Assembly: GCF_963678635.1 (NCBI RefSeq)
Contig: NC_087065.1
Span: forward strand, 3,102,001-3,166,000
Direction of reading: 5' to 3'
DNA: 64,000 nucleotides
Source of the DNA: Symsagittifera roscoffensis
Taxonomy: Eukaryota; Xenacoelomorpha; Acoela; Convolutidae
The translations under genes were made by a program, and so were the position numbers. Numbering within the stretch: the first letter of the stretch is position 1; every line of letters starts with the position of its first letter. Of the stretch, positions 31,380-41,370 are shown in pieces. Under the pieces are notes generated by a model that worked only from the letters and a program-made list of their open reading frames with translations, ran no database searches and was not told where the DNA came from.

Positions 31380-32012
31380 AATCGGGTGTGTTTTTTTCTT
31401 AATTTTTCTTTTCCAAGCAAATTCATGTCAAATATCATGCGAAGACACAAAAAATAATCGGAATGGGTCGAGTGATATTTCATAAAAAATCTATTTTAAT
31501 AGTACTTTGAATGAGTTTAAAAAATATTGAAAAAAGTTTAAGTTTAGCTTTTTGGTCTAATTGCAAGCTAATAAGGTAAGCGTGCGTGCAGGCTTACAAA
31601 AGCTTACTTAAGCTGAAATTAAACCGTGAAAACTCAGTTTTACTCGAATAAAGTTGTTTTTTTTTTGCACCATTTTTAGCGCTATTTTGGGAATTTTTTT
31701 AGCGCCATTTAGGGAATCAAAAACTTCAAAAGTTAAAAAAAAAATTCTGCAAAAAATTTTAAAAATCTTTGAAAAGTTTTATATTTGTTTTTGTGATTGT
31801 TTTTGATTTTCCAGCCATTTTTCTACAAACACTGTTTTCCAATTGGCCTATTTGACTATGTCTAACGTATTTGCTACTGTCTGCTTTTTGTTCAGGTTTT
31901 TTTTATCACACAACGCAGAAAAATGACACTAACTTGAATTTTGTTGTAAAGAGTATAGTCGGAACATTCTATGCTACTGGCATAGCAACCGGCTATCCTT
32001 GTTCTTCTCTAG
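31380..32012 (-). repeat. R3-family interspersed repeat, reversed copy
   Basis: The reverse complement of this stretch matches the R3 copies at 33.7 kb and 47.6-48.8 kb, including AACAAGGATAGCCGGTTGC at one end and a GGAAAACAAAAA/AAAACACCC end block. Confidence 0.6.
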
Positions 32013-32202
32013 ATATGCAATAAATTGTTTACGCGTTTCTCACAACTTTCTCAAATCAGCGGTCTAATCATCTTCTTTGCGATAATTTAGTCTGAATAAT
32101 AAAATTGTGCCTACCATTTTTCCTCGACACTGAGAAAATTTCTTCGAATTATCTTTTGAATTTTTTGTTTGAAATTAAATGAGTTCATTATGATTTATCA
32201 TT

Positions 32203-32597
32203 CGAGGACGCCCCTTCCCCTCAGGGATTCGACCACTAGCCGACCCAAAAGGCCCCCTTTTTACTATTTTGAGATTCTATTTTTGGTTACGGACCATAAA
32301 TTTTTTCTAAAGGCATCTTTGGCGCCGAAATATACTTAATTTTTTTGGGCAGGCGGAGAGAGGGGAGCGCGCGCCGAAAAAACGCAATTTTTTTGTTCAA
32401 AATTTTTAAAATAACGCTTTTTTGGCCTGTCATTTCAACATTTTGCCTGCGGCGCAGACTATTTGGCCAAACCAGGGTCTTTTTAGTACTTTGGGAGAGC
32501 TCAGCAAATCAATTTGGTCGACCCAAAAAAAAAGGTCGACAAAATTTTCGAAATTTTTTTGAAAATCCGCCCCCCCCTCGAGAAAATCCAAGATTCG
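32203..32597 (+). repeat. R2-family interspersed repeat, copy 2
   Basis: Same block order as copy 1, with CCCCTCAGGGATTCGACC at the start and CCCCCCCCTCGAGAAAATCC near the end. Confidence 0.75.
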
Positions 32598-32716
32598 TTC
32601 TCCTTTTAAAATGTTTTCCTGCTTCATCTTCAACTTTTCACGGGATTCCGAACACAAATTTGGCGGTAAACTCATCCACTTTATTTCAGTAACCTCTTAA
32701 AAACTTCATTGCTTAG

Positions 32717-32895
32717 ATCCTGTGGCTAAATTGAAAGCAGAAGAAGGTACTGGAGAAGGAATAGTCTTCAGTGATCACTCTACAGCTTCCGACTCAAATG
32801 CGGCGGCGGCGACTTCGTGGGACAACCGACTGTTCCGAGCCCGGGACAGACCACAATCTCCGCAGCTTGTGAAGAAGAAACCTGAAAGATATAAG
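32717..32895 (+). CDS. DCST-like gene exon 2: polar linker
   Basis: Acceptor TTGCTTAG, donor ATAAG/GTACAA. The first two bases complete the codon left open by the SH3 exon and the exon ends in phase 0. About 60 residues rich in Glu, Gly, Ala, Ser and Lys (KLKAEEGTGEG ... AAAATSWDNRLFRARDR ... KKKPERYK) form a probably disordered linker. No domain is recognised. Its GC content is higher than the flanking intron, as for the other exons. Confidence 0.6.
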
Positions 32896-33157
32896 GTACA
32901 ACATGTATATTGGTTCGCTTTAATTTTTCAGCCCTCTGAATAACTTATATGAGATTAAGAGATATGCATCTTAGAAAAAGTCATAATTTGATCCTGCTGG
33001 GTTTTAAGTGACGTCATGACTCTAAAGTTTTAATTCTAACTGGTATGTGCTAAAGTTATTGAAAAAAAATATATATATTTCTGCTCGAATTTTCATTCTG
33101 CGCTGTTCAAATATAATAATAAAAGTAAATGAAAAAGAATGTTCTGGAATGTTCTAG

Positions 33158-33286
33158 AAGAAGAAGGTGAGTGGAGCAGCTGACAGATCCTTGTCTGCAA
33201 ATCCATCTCAGCCCCTTAAAAAGAGCAACTCCATGTCATCCATCACACAATCCCTCTCCAAGACACTCAGCAAGGAAAACATCTCG
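33158..33286 (+). CDS. DCST-like gene exon 3: Ser-rich linker
   Basis: Acceptor TGTTCTAG, donor ATCTCG/GTGAGA, 129 bases, phase 0 at both ends. The peptide begins with a Lys run and is Ser/Leu/Lys-rich (KKSNSMSSITQSLSKTLSK), with many potential phosphorylation sites. It has no domain but a consistent frame and clear splice signals. An internal GTGAGT just after the acceptor could act as an alternative donor. Confidence 0.6.
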
Positions 33287-33744
33287 GTGAGAAAAAAATA
33301 AGTGCTGTTCCCGCCATACCCATGGGGAAAAAAACCCCAAAAAATGGGTTTTCTTGGTGCATTTTTTAAATCTGAAACCACTGTTCTCTACTTATTTTTG
33401 AGATAGTTTCAGCAAAAAGAATGCATGCTAGGCATATTCTGCATTATTTGCTCTGGAACTGTTATATTCTTGTTCTCAAAGCACAAAAAGTTCCGACCAC
33501 ATTCATTGAAAATCTACAAAAAGAGATTTTTTCTTTCTCATTACGCTAGAGTCGTTTTTGTGCGTGGTTTGATGAGAGAACTAAAGAAAAAAAAGAAGAT
33601 TTCAAAAAAATTTCCAGACTCTTTTTTCTTATGTGCGCACAACAATTTTAAATTTTTTGAGAAAATTTTTATGGTCGAGGAAGCGCTAATTAAAGTTTCC
33701 AACATTAAATTTCGCTTAGTGTAGAAGAATTTTTTTTAGCCTAA

Positions 33745-34022
33745 AGTGGCTCATCTGGTATAACGAACGTTACTCGCTCGCTTTATTCGCTCGAAATTGA
33801 ACTAAAACTCGAAAAAATTTAAACCTGTTTTTCAGTACTGGGAAAATTTATTGAAATTTTTTTTTGTTGTTCGAGTGACGACTGAAATGGTTTTAATGGT
33901 AAATCACTAGTCCATTCCGATGATTATTTGCGGTATCTGATTTAGCGTGGAAAACAAAAAAAGGAAAATAAACTAAAACACCCAAATACAGAGTTATCTC
34001 CCATTTTCAATGACCGGAACAA
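33745..34022 (+). repeat. R3-family interspersed repeat, partial copy
   Basis: Shares CGCTCGCTTTATTCGCTCG, CGACTGAAATGG, a TATTTGCGGTATCTGATTT block and the terminal TTTTCAATGACCGGAAC with the other R3 copies. Confidence 0.6.
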
Positions 34023-34147
34023 AAAATGTTCAATTCATAAAATGTGATAGAACCAGAATACGTTTGTTTTACCATCACCAAAAATTGCTCAATTTTTTTT
34101 GAAAACATGGTAATTCAACTTTTATTTTGGAATCTGTTGAGTTTTAG

Positions 34148-34347
34148 CTGCACGCTCAGCAATTGAGCGGCTCGAAGGGTGATGAATACTTGTGTCTGAA
34201 AGTGGCCTTCGCATTGATCATGTCAGTCATGACCGGAGGGGTTATGATGGGATCACTGTTCGTGGGTGGGAACATTACAGTCTATGAGTCAGCAGTCCTT
34301 GCTGGTAGCTTCACTGTCGTGTCTTTCTGCCTCCTCCTCGTCTCGAG
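34148..34347 (+). CDS. DCST-like gene exon 4: first two membrane segments
   Basis: Acceptor GAGTTTTAG, donor TCGAG/GTTTGC (phase 2). Using this donor, rather than a later GTAAGC at 34379, makes the reading frame continue exactly into exon 5. Two hydrophobic stretches are visible: LKVAFALIMSVMTGGVMMGS (TM1) and VLAGSFTVVSFCLLLVS (TM2), separated by a short polar turn. This matches the N-terminal membrane pair of DCST1/DCST2 and the related sperm proteins sneaky and SPE-42, which precede the conserved R-C-type motif. Confidence 0.7.
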
Positions 34348-35421
34348 GTTTGCACAGCAAAAATTTAGAAGAAAAAATGTAAGCACTGCCAAAATTTTGA
34401 AATGTCTGTGGCCTTGAGCAAGTAAGTTGTTCAAAAAACGGAGCAGTTACGAGCACCCATATCATTTACATTTGATGAATGAAAAAGATATTGCTTGCAA
34501 ATTTGTATTGACTCTTACTGATGGAGCTGTAGTAATTTAAATCCGTTTTAACTCCCTGAAAAACCAAAACAAAGACTGGAATAAATGAATTTAAATCGAT
34601 TTAAAATTGATTTGGATCAATTTTTGCAGCTGGGCATTAAGATCAATTTAAATCGATCCAAATCAATCATTATCTTTTTTTATTTAATCTTCGTATTTTT
34701 TTTTCACAGTGAAATTGATCTAAATTTATTCAACATACTTTTTTCATACTAAAATTGATCCTAATCTATTTTTGTTAATGCGGGATAGCTCAGTTGGTCA
34801 TTACGGGGTGGGGGAGAGGGATTGCTCAATTGATCCGATTTTTGTTTCTCGACTTTGTCTTGACAATCACCGTTTTTTAATTTCGATTCCAAGTTTAAAT
34901 TAAAACTGCCCATTCTGTTTGACGCTCAACAAATTTTTTTGGTGTTTCAGCGCCTAAAAACATTAAAGTCTAATTAGTGTAAGAGGCACTGTGCTTATGA
35001 CCAATTGAAATCAATAAGTATTAAGTTGAGATAAATAATCACAGCAGAGCAGATACTGCAGATGATTACCATTTACCTACCAAATTAAATATCGTAATTC
35101 CTAGCGTTCACGAAAATTTTTGTTAGTTTGCTCAAATTTGAAACCTTTTTGTTCGTTTTAAATCTTTTCCGTTTTGCGACAAAAATTTTTTTTGAAGTAC
35201 GATCATCTTAACTGGATGGTTAGTGGTACACGATTTGTCTCTCTGCCCGAGAAATTTTATTTGAATTTCGAAATGATCTTATTATGTTGCCAATTTCATG
35301 AATCTAGCGCAGATGAAACCGACAGCTGACTTATCGGAAAATTGCGCTACTTTTTTGTCTATAAGGTCTAAGTTGCTCTAGTTCACCAATATTGTAAAAA
35401 AATTGGACTCAACTATAAGCA

Positions 35422-35797
35422 GGGGCGGTTTTAAGGGGCGGACTTCGACCCCCCCCCCTCAGGGATTCGACCCCCTGCCTACTCAAATGGTCTCCCCTTT
35501 GAACTATTTTGAGATATTCATTTTTGGCTGACGGACCCTGAAGTTTTTCTAGAGGCGCCTTTTGCGCCAATATATACTAATTTTTTGGTAAAATTTTTCC
35601 AAAAAGTGCCTAAAAACGCCTTTATGGGCTGTTTTTCAAAATTTTGCCTGCGGCACAGAAATTTTGGTTAAAACAGGGACTTTTTAGTGCTTTGGGAGAG
35701 CTCAGAAAATCAATTTGGTTGACCTAAAAAAAAGTCGACAAAATTTCGAAATTTTTTTGAAAATTCGCACCCCTAAAATCCTAGATCCGCTCCTGAC
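35422..35797 (+). repeat. R2-family interspersed repeat, copy 3
   Basis: Starts GGGGCGGACTTCGACCCCCC and ends CTAGATCCGCTCCTGA, with the same internal blocks as copies 1 and 2. All three lie in the same orientation within introns of one gene. Confidence 0.75.
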
Positions 35798-35889
35798 TAT
35801 AACTATATAATTACTTCGCGTTTTCTGATGTTTTTTTGGTTGATAATAAAAAATATTTGCATGTTGTTTTTTGTCAATTTTTATCGCAG

Positions 35890-36022
35890 GAAAACGAGGG
35901 CTGTGTATGCAGTGATGTTGCCTAGTCTATTTGCGACTAGAGGTCAAACAGTCATCATGTCGCTCGCTTTTTCCTTCATCTTCAGCAACCACATTCAAGC
36001 CATCCTCTCTAACATGGAACAA
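35890..36022 (+). CDS. DCST-like gene exon 5: conserved DC-STAMP core
   Basis: Acceptor TTATCGCAG, donor GAACAA/GTAAGT, phase 2 in and phase 0 out. The peptide KTRAVYAVMLPSLFATRGQT followed by a hydrophobic stretch (VIMSLAFSFIFSNHIQAIL, TM3) and N-M-E-Q aligns by eye with the hallmark DCST1/DCST2 segment: basic residue, L-x-L-P, (S/A)-x-(R/Q)-G-R/Q, TM, then x-N. The family acts in membrane fusion and sperm function, with DCST1/2 being sperm surface proteins needed for fertilisation in mammals, flies and nematodes. Confidence 0.8.
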
Positions 36023-36543
36023 GTAAGTAATTTGATCCGATTTTGCGAATAATATAAATTTGAGTTAGTTTTAGTACGATCAAGTTGACAGTTTTTCAAA
36101 AACTTACAACTCTTTTCAAAAAAATTTAGTTCTCGAAAGCTTTGTATATAGCATTTTTGCAGCTGAATTATTTGTGTTCAGCTGAATAAAAAACCCATTG
36201 TTTCATTAAGCCCAAGTATGTTTGTATGACTGCTTGGAGTTCCGCAATTGTTTTTAGAAAAGGCTTTTCTATGTTTTTGAAAAGTGCGATGACGGAATTT
36301 AGAGGTAAATATTCTTTTTGAAATCTACAAAATCGATTTTCAGGTTTCTTTTTCTCACTGTCACTCAAAATTATCTTCATCTGCTCAATAAGCAGGAAAA
36401 TGCACAAAAAATTTGCCAGGGATGAAAAAATTTGAAGCAACTTTTTTATATTACAAATTAACAAGCCTAATAGCAACTGGTAATCATTTTTCACTGATAT
36501 TTTTGACAATCAATTTTTATAATCAATTTCCGGATAATCATGA

Positions 36544-36993
36544 TTGCAAATAACTGGTGTCCTACAATTTAATGACATAAATTGCTTAGAACCCGAGAAA
36601 ATAGAGAAAATTGACGAGTTGTGTCTGTACTTCGGCTCTACTTATATAAAAAGCTTGGTGCCAAACCGTGAAGTTTCATTCCCACCATCCCTTTGGAACC
36701 AGCGAGATGCGGCCGTGATGGGGATTGCTCGAACAACAAATGCTGTCGAGGGATGGCATTTCGGGATTCAATCCTATTTCAGTGGAGCCCACCCAAATAT
36801 GTGGAAAGTGGTGGGTAGCCTGCAAAAAGACGCTTCCGTACAAAAACTCAACTTTTTTGATGCATCGAGTGGCCATAAGTTCACAAAAAAGAAAAAGTAT
36901 CGAGTATTAAATGAAAGAGTACAAAATATAATGTCCGTTTACGAAGACAAAACTGATCTGTACTTTTTCAGAGCGTTATCTAGTTTGTGCTAA
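36544..36993 (+). pseudogene. MULE/FLYWCH-type transposase C-terminal remnant
   Basis: The 149-codon frame holds PPSLWNQRDAAVMGIARTTN then AVEGWHFGIQSYFSGAHPNMW and a helical L-x-x-D-A segment. Asn-(S/A)-x-E-G-W-H followed by H-P-x-x-W-K is a well-known C-terminal signature of MULE-type transposases with FLYWCH zinc fingers. The DDE core and zinc fingers are missing, so this is a fragment inside a DCST-gene intron. The open frame is unusually well preserved over that region. Confidence 0.65.
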
Positions 36994-37866
36994 ACCATTG
37001 TAAGTTTTATTTCATTTTTGTTTATTCTTTCGTATTATTGAAATTCAAATTTTAATCCTTCTGAAATTTATGTCAGCTTTTTTTGAAAAGACGTTTCCTT
37101 GCAGACTCCCGGAAACGTAACTAAACGCAAGAACATGACTCGTGCCTTAGCAATTTATTCCCAGGACAATCGCCCTTATTTTCGGGATGCTAGGTTGGGA
37201 CTAGGGGCTGGCAAACCCTTTAGCTTTGCGTTTATGTGCCAACAGTTCAAAAAAAGCTGACAAAGCGATCAGGTCATAAGTTTAAGTTCGAGAATGATTC
37301 TAAAAATAATGACTTTAAGGCTTTTGGCATTGGTTAAACCTTTTTTTAATTTCTATACCGGCTGAAAATGTCTAGAAAATCAGGCCATATTAGTCAAAGG
37401 ACCTCTAATTATTTGCGGGCTTTTGAAGTTCATTGAACTATTGCTTGTTTTTGGTTCATTTTGGAATGATTCATTGAAAATATTGGCAAGGCCATTTCAT
37501 TTTGGTTTGAAACGTTTCATTGAAATCATTTGCAAGGTCATTTCTATTCAAAACTTACGCGAATTAAGTAGCGCAAATTTGTCTGGCTTTAAATGGCAAA
37601 AATTTCTCTCGTTTAATTCTTTGATGGTTACCGAAATCCCCTTTGAAGTAAGTTTTCTTTTCATTTGGATTAAAACGGTGTTAAGTCATAGAAATTGTTT
37701 TAAAATGTAGCGATGTTATATTGCTAAGGCAACAAAAAGTAGGGAGTGAAATTGTAGGGTGTTAAGTTGTTTAGAGTTAAAAAGGGGGGAACCAAATAAC
37801 TAATGCAAGTAAACTAAACTAATTTAAAAAAAAACGAGTTCTTGGAGAAATAATTATAACTTGCAG

Positions 37867-38100
37867 GTGGGCAAATCGATGGCCTGTCATTCCGAGTTGG
37901 CCTACAACCAGTCTCTTCAAGTGCTGGAAATGTACACCTCCCCCTTGGCTGGACTGGAGGAAAAACTGCAGCACTCAATAGCCAAACTGGAGGGGCTGAA
38001 ACAGGTGTATGATGAGCCAGTGAACACCGTGGTTAAAATCATCAATGACACTGCGAACAAAGTGGAACAGATTAGGAGAGAACTGCAGACATACGAAGAG
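37867..38100 (+). CDS. DCST-like gene exon 6: Cys-containing ectodomain start
   Basis: Acceptor AACTTGCAG, donor GAAGAG/GTGAGA, 78 codons, phase 0 at both ends. Begins VGKSMACHSELAYNQSLQVL, matching the DCST pattern in which N-x(6-9)-S-x-A/S-C-x-x-E-L is followed by an N-Q-T/S sequon and an amphipathic helix with x-P-L. The rest (EEKLQHSIAKLEGLKQVYDE ... TANKVEQIRRELQTYEE) is helical, as in the family. This exon gives the strongest family match in the gene. Confidence 0.85.
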
Positions 38101-38104
38101 GTGA

Positions 38105-38350
38105 GAAGGGCAGTCTTAAATCCCCCTCCTCTTAGAAAACCCCGCTTAAGGTATTTCTTATGAACACCTTCTCCCTCTTAAAAACACCCCTCTTAACCCC
38201 TCCCCCCCCCAAATAAAACCCCTCTTAAAACCCCTTTTAACGCCCATAAAAAAACTCTCTTTAAACCCCTCCTAAGAACCTCTCTTAAGTCTCCCCTCCT
38301 AAGTAGAACCTCTCTTAAAACCCATCTGAAAACCCCCTCTTGAACGCCCT
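38105..38350 (+). repeat. CCCCTCTTAAAA simple repeat
   Basis: Degenerate direct repeats of an AACCCCTCTTAAAA-like unit immediately after the exon 6 donor. No coding role. Confidence 0.6.
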
Positions 38351-39183
38351 TCTAAGTTAGCCAAAAAAACCTCAAGTCAGTGTTCTCCCAACTCAGTGAA
38401 ACAATATAAAAAGTTGTGAATCAAACTTTTTCTAAGTGCTTTTAAACTGTCGATGAAAAAATTTAACGCAAATTCTAAACCCCTCGAAATGGGAAGAATT
38501 TATTATTTACCCACAATCGACCTGATAATTTTATAGTTCCAAAAAGTCAAGCAAGTCATGGAATATGAAAATGAAATGGCAGGCATTTATACGATGATCT
38601 GCAAATTTTCACAATTTAAGATCTGAGCTTTTCAGCGTGTTTCGTTTTCCAAAAAGAACAAACTGTTCTTCTAGCAGCCGATTCTTTGAAGATTCAAGTT
38701 TGATTGCGTTTTACAAAAAAATTGGGGGGAAAAGTTATTGTAAAGGTTACCTAAAATATCACTCGAAACTCCATTTTTTATAAATTATGATCCGCTTCGT
38801 GTTGAGAAAAATTTTTTTTTTGGGGGGATCGCTTATTTTAATTTTTAGTAAAAAAAAAATTAGACAACGTTAGTAACCCTAGCAATGATATAAATCTTTA
38901 GAATTAACTTGTTTGTAAGTTTAAAACACCTAAAACTTTAAAACAAGGCCTGTTAGAAACAAGATTTTCAGGGCGCAAACTCTTTGTCAATTTGGTAGAA
39001 AAAAAGGAATAATGAGGCTGAAATGGGCTGAAATGAAAAAAAAACTACCAAGTTGGTGCTATTTTTTGAAAAAAAGTTATCTTTTGCATTATTATTATTA
39101 TTATACATGTAGAAGGTTGTATAGATCTCCAGGTTGTTGTTTTTTCATTTTAAACAAAGCTTCTCTATCCTATGGTCTTTCAG

Positions 39184-39334
39184 AGTTGCACGGGAAAATC
39201 GAAAGCATACGAGGAGCAATGCAAACTCATAGGTGAGGATATGGAACACTTCTGCGGCTCGATACAAAAACACATTGATGAAGCAAAAAACGACATAACT
39301 AGGATCACTGACGGAGATAGCTTCAATAACGAGG
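39184..39334 (+). CDS. DCST-like gene exon 7: helical ectodomain segment
   Basis: Acceptor CTTTCAG, donor GAGG/GTAAGT, 50 codons plus one base (phase 1). Peptide SCTGKSKAYEEQCKLIGEDM followed by EHFCGSIQKHIDEAKND is charged, helical and has three Cys, consistent with continuation of the Cys-rich DCST extracellular region. The next exon must start with two bases that complete a G-x-x codon. No convincing long exon follows in this window, so the remaining Cys-rich region, last membrane segments and any RING-like tail must be further right. Confidence 0.7.
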
Positions 39335-39344
39335 GTAAGTAATA

Positions 39345-41370
39345 TTTTCTACTTTTTAAGGCCTCTTTCTGTTTGTATGGACTCTTTCTGATTGAATGCC
39401 CCCTTTTCTGTTTTTATGACCTATTTTGTGCTCATATATAGACTTTTTCTGTTTGCAAGGCCCCTTTTTTGTTTCCATAACCCATTTCTGTTTGTTTGTC
39501 CCCTTTTCAGTTTCTATGGCTTCTTCTCTGTTTTTACCGCCTTTCTGTTTGTGAGGTCTCTTTTTTGTTTGTGTGGCCTCTGTTCCGTTTGTATTGCCAC
39601 TTTTCCATTTGTCTGGCTTGTTTTCTGTTTGTATGGCCTCTTTTCTGGTTGTGAGGCCTCTTTTTTGTTTGAATTGCATTTTTCTATTTAAACAGTCTCT
39701 TTTTTGCTTGTTTTTTATTGTACATTCTCTTACTGTTTGAAAGACTCCTTTTCTCAGTGAATGGTCTCTTGTCTGTTTGTATGGCCTCTTTTTTGTTTGT
39801 ATGGCCTCTTTTTTGTTTGTATGGCCTCTTTTCTGCTAGTATGCCCTCTTTTCACTTACATGCGCGCTCTCTGTTTTTTGTGGCTTCTTTTCAGTTTGCA
39901 TGACCTCTTTTTTGTTTGTATACACTCTTTCTGATTGAAAGCCCCCTTTTCTGTTTTTGCGGTCTTGTTTCTGCTCGTGTAGACTTTTTTTGTTTGCGTG
40001 ATCTCTTTTTTGTTCGCATAGCCCCTTTCTGTTTGTTTGTCCCCTTTTCAGTTTCTTTGGCCTCTTCTCTGTTTTGACCGTTTTTTGGTTGTGAGGCCTC
40101 TTTTTGTTTGTGTGGCCTCTGTTCCGTTTGTATTACCACTTTTCCATTTGTTTGGCTTATTATCTCTTTGTATTGCCTCTTTTCTGGTTGTGAGGCTTCT
40201 TTTTTTTGTTTGTCTGGCCTTTTTTCTGTTTGAATTGCCTTTTTCTGTTTAAACAGTCTCTTTTTTGTTTTTTATTATTGTTCATTTCCTTACTGTTTGA
40301 ATGACCCCTTTTCTCAGTGAATGGTCTCTTGTCTGTTTGTATGGCCTCTTTTTTGTTTGTATGGCCTGTTTTTTGTTTGTATGGCTTCTTTTCTGCTAGT
40401 ATGCCCTCTTTTCACTTACATGCCCGCTCTCTGTTTTTTGTGGCTTCTTTTCAGTTTGCATGACCTCTTTTTTGTTTGTATACACTCTTTCTGATTGAAA
40501 GCCCCCTTTTCTGTTTTTGCGGTCTTGTTTCTGCTCGTGTAGACTTTTTTTGTTTGCGTGATCTCTTTTTTGTTCGCATAGCCCCTTTCTGTTTGTTTGT
40601 CCCCTTTTCAGTTTCTTTGGCCTCTTCTCTGTTTTGACCGTTTTTTGGTTGTGAGGTCTCTTTTTTGTTTGTGTGGCATCTGTTCCGTTTGTTTTACCAC
40701 TTTTCCGTTTGTTTGGCTTATTATCTCTTTGTATTGCCTCTTTTCTGGTTGTGATGCTTCTTTTTTTTTGTTTGTCTGGCCTTTTTTCTGTTTGAAGTGC
40801 CTTTTTCTGTTTAAACAGTCTCTTTTTTGTTTTTCATTATTGTTCATTTTCTTACTGTTTGAATGACCCCTTTTTTCAGTGAATGGCCGCTTGTTTGTTA
40901 ATATGGCCTCTTTTTTGATTGTATGGTCTCTTTTATTTTTGTCTGGCTTATTTTCTGTTTGTATGGTCTCTTTTTTGGCTCTAAGGTCTTTTTTGTTATT
41001 ATGGCCTCTGTTCCGTTTGTATGGGCATGTTTACATTTTTCCTGCTTCTTTTCTGTTTGTATGGCCTCTTTTCTGGCTGTGAGGCCTCTTTTTTTGAAAA
41101 AAAATTGTTTGGCCTCTTTCCATTTGTATGGCCACTTTTTTTGGTTGTAAATGTTTCTTACTGTATGTTGCCTTTTTTTCAGTCTTTTCAGTTTTTATGG
41201 TATCTTTTCTGTTTGAATGGCTTTTTTCTGTTTGTATAGATTCTTTTTCGTTTGTTTTTTCATTGTACATTCTCTAACTGTTTGAATGACACCTTTTCTC
41301 AGCGAATTGCCACTTTTTTGTTGTATTGCTTCTTTTTGTTTTGTATAATTTTTTTGTATGGCCTCTTTTC
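39345..41370 (+). repeat. Polypyrimidine minisatellite (TTTCTGTTTGTATGGCCTCT-like)
   Basis: About 2 kb of degenerate 18-20-base units directly after exon 7's donor. There is a higher-order duplication of about 560 bp: blocks at about 39,715-40,265 and 40,265-40,825 match nearly base for base (for example the stretch GTATACACTCTTTCTGATTG at about 39,917 and 40,476). The many open frames here (FCLYGLF-type peptides on plus, KQK/TNRKE on minus) are artefacts of the repeat. Confidence 0.85.

Larger units (their letters stand above)
28081..32716 (+). other. Intron between SH3 exon and linker exon
   Basis: A 4.6-kb AT-rich intron bounded by GTAAGC and TTGCTTAG. It contains H-family copy 2, two R2 copies and a reversed R3 copy, listed separately. 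No exon or gene is otherwise seen. Confidence 0.5.

Noticed and set aside
34783-34850. tRNA-like start GGGATAGCTCAGTTGGTCATTA
   Set aside because: Only an A-box-like 5' third is present; there is no T-arm/B-box or acceptor pairing. At most a tRNA-derived SINE fragment.
39345-41370. CRISPR-like array
   Set aside because: Units are degenerate and contiguous with no unique spacers, in a eukaryotic intron; it is a minisatellite.
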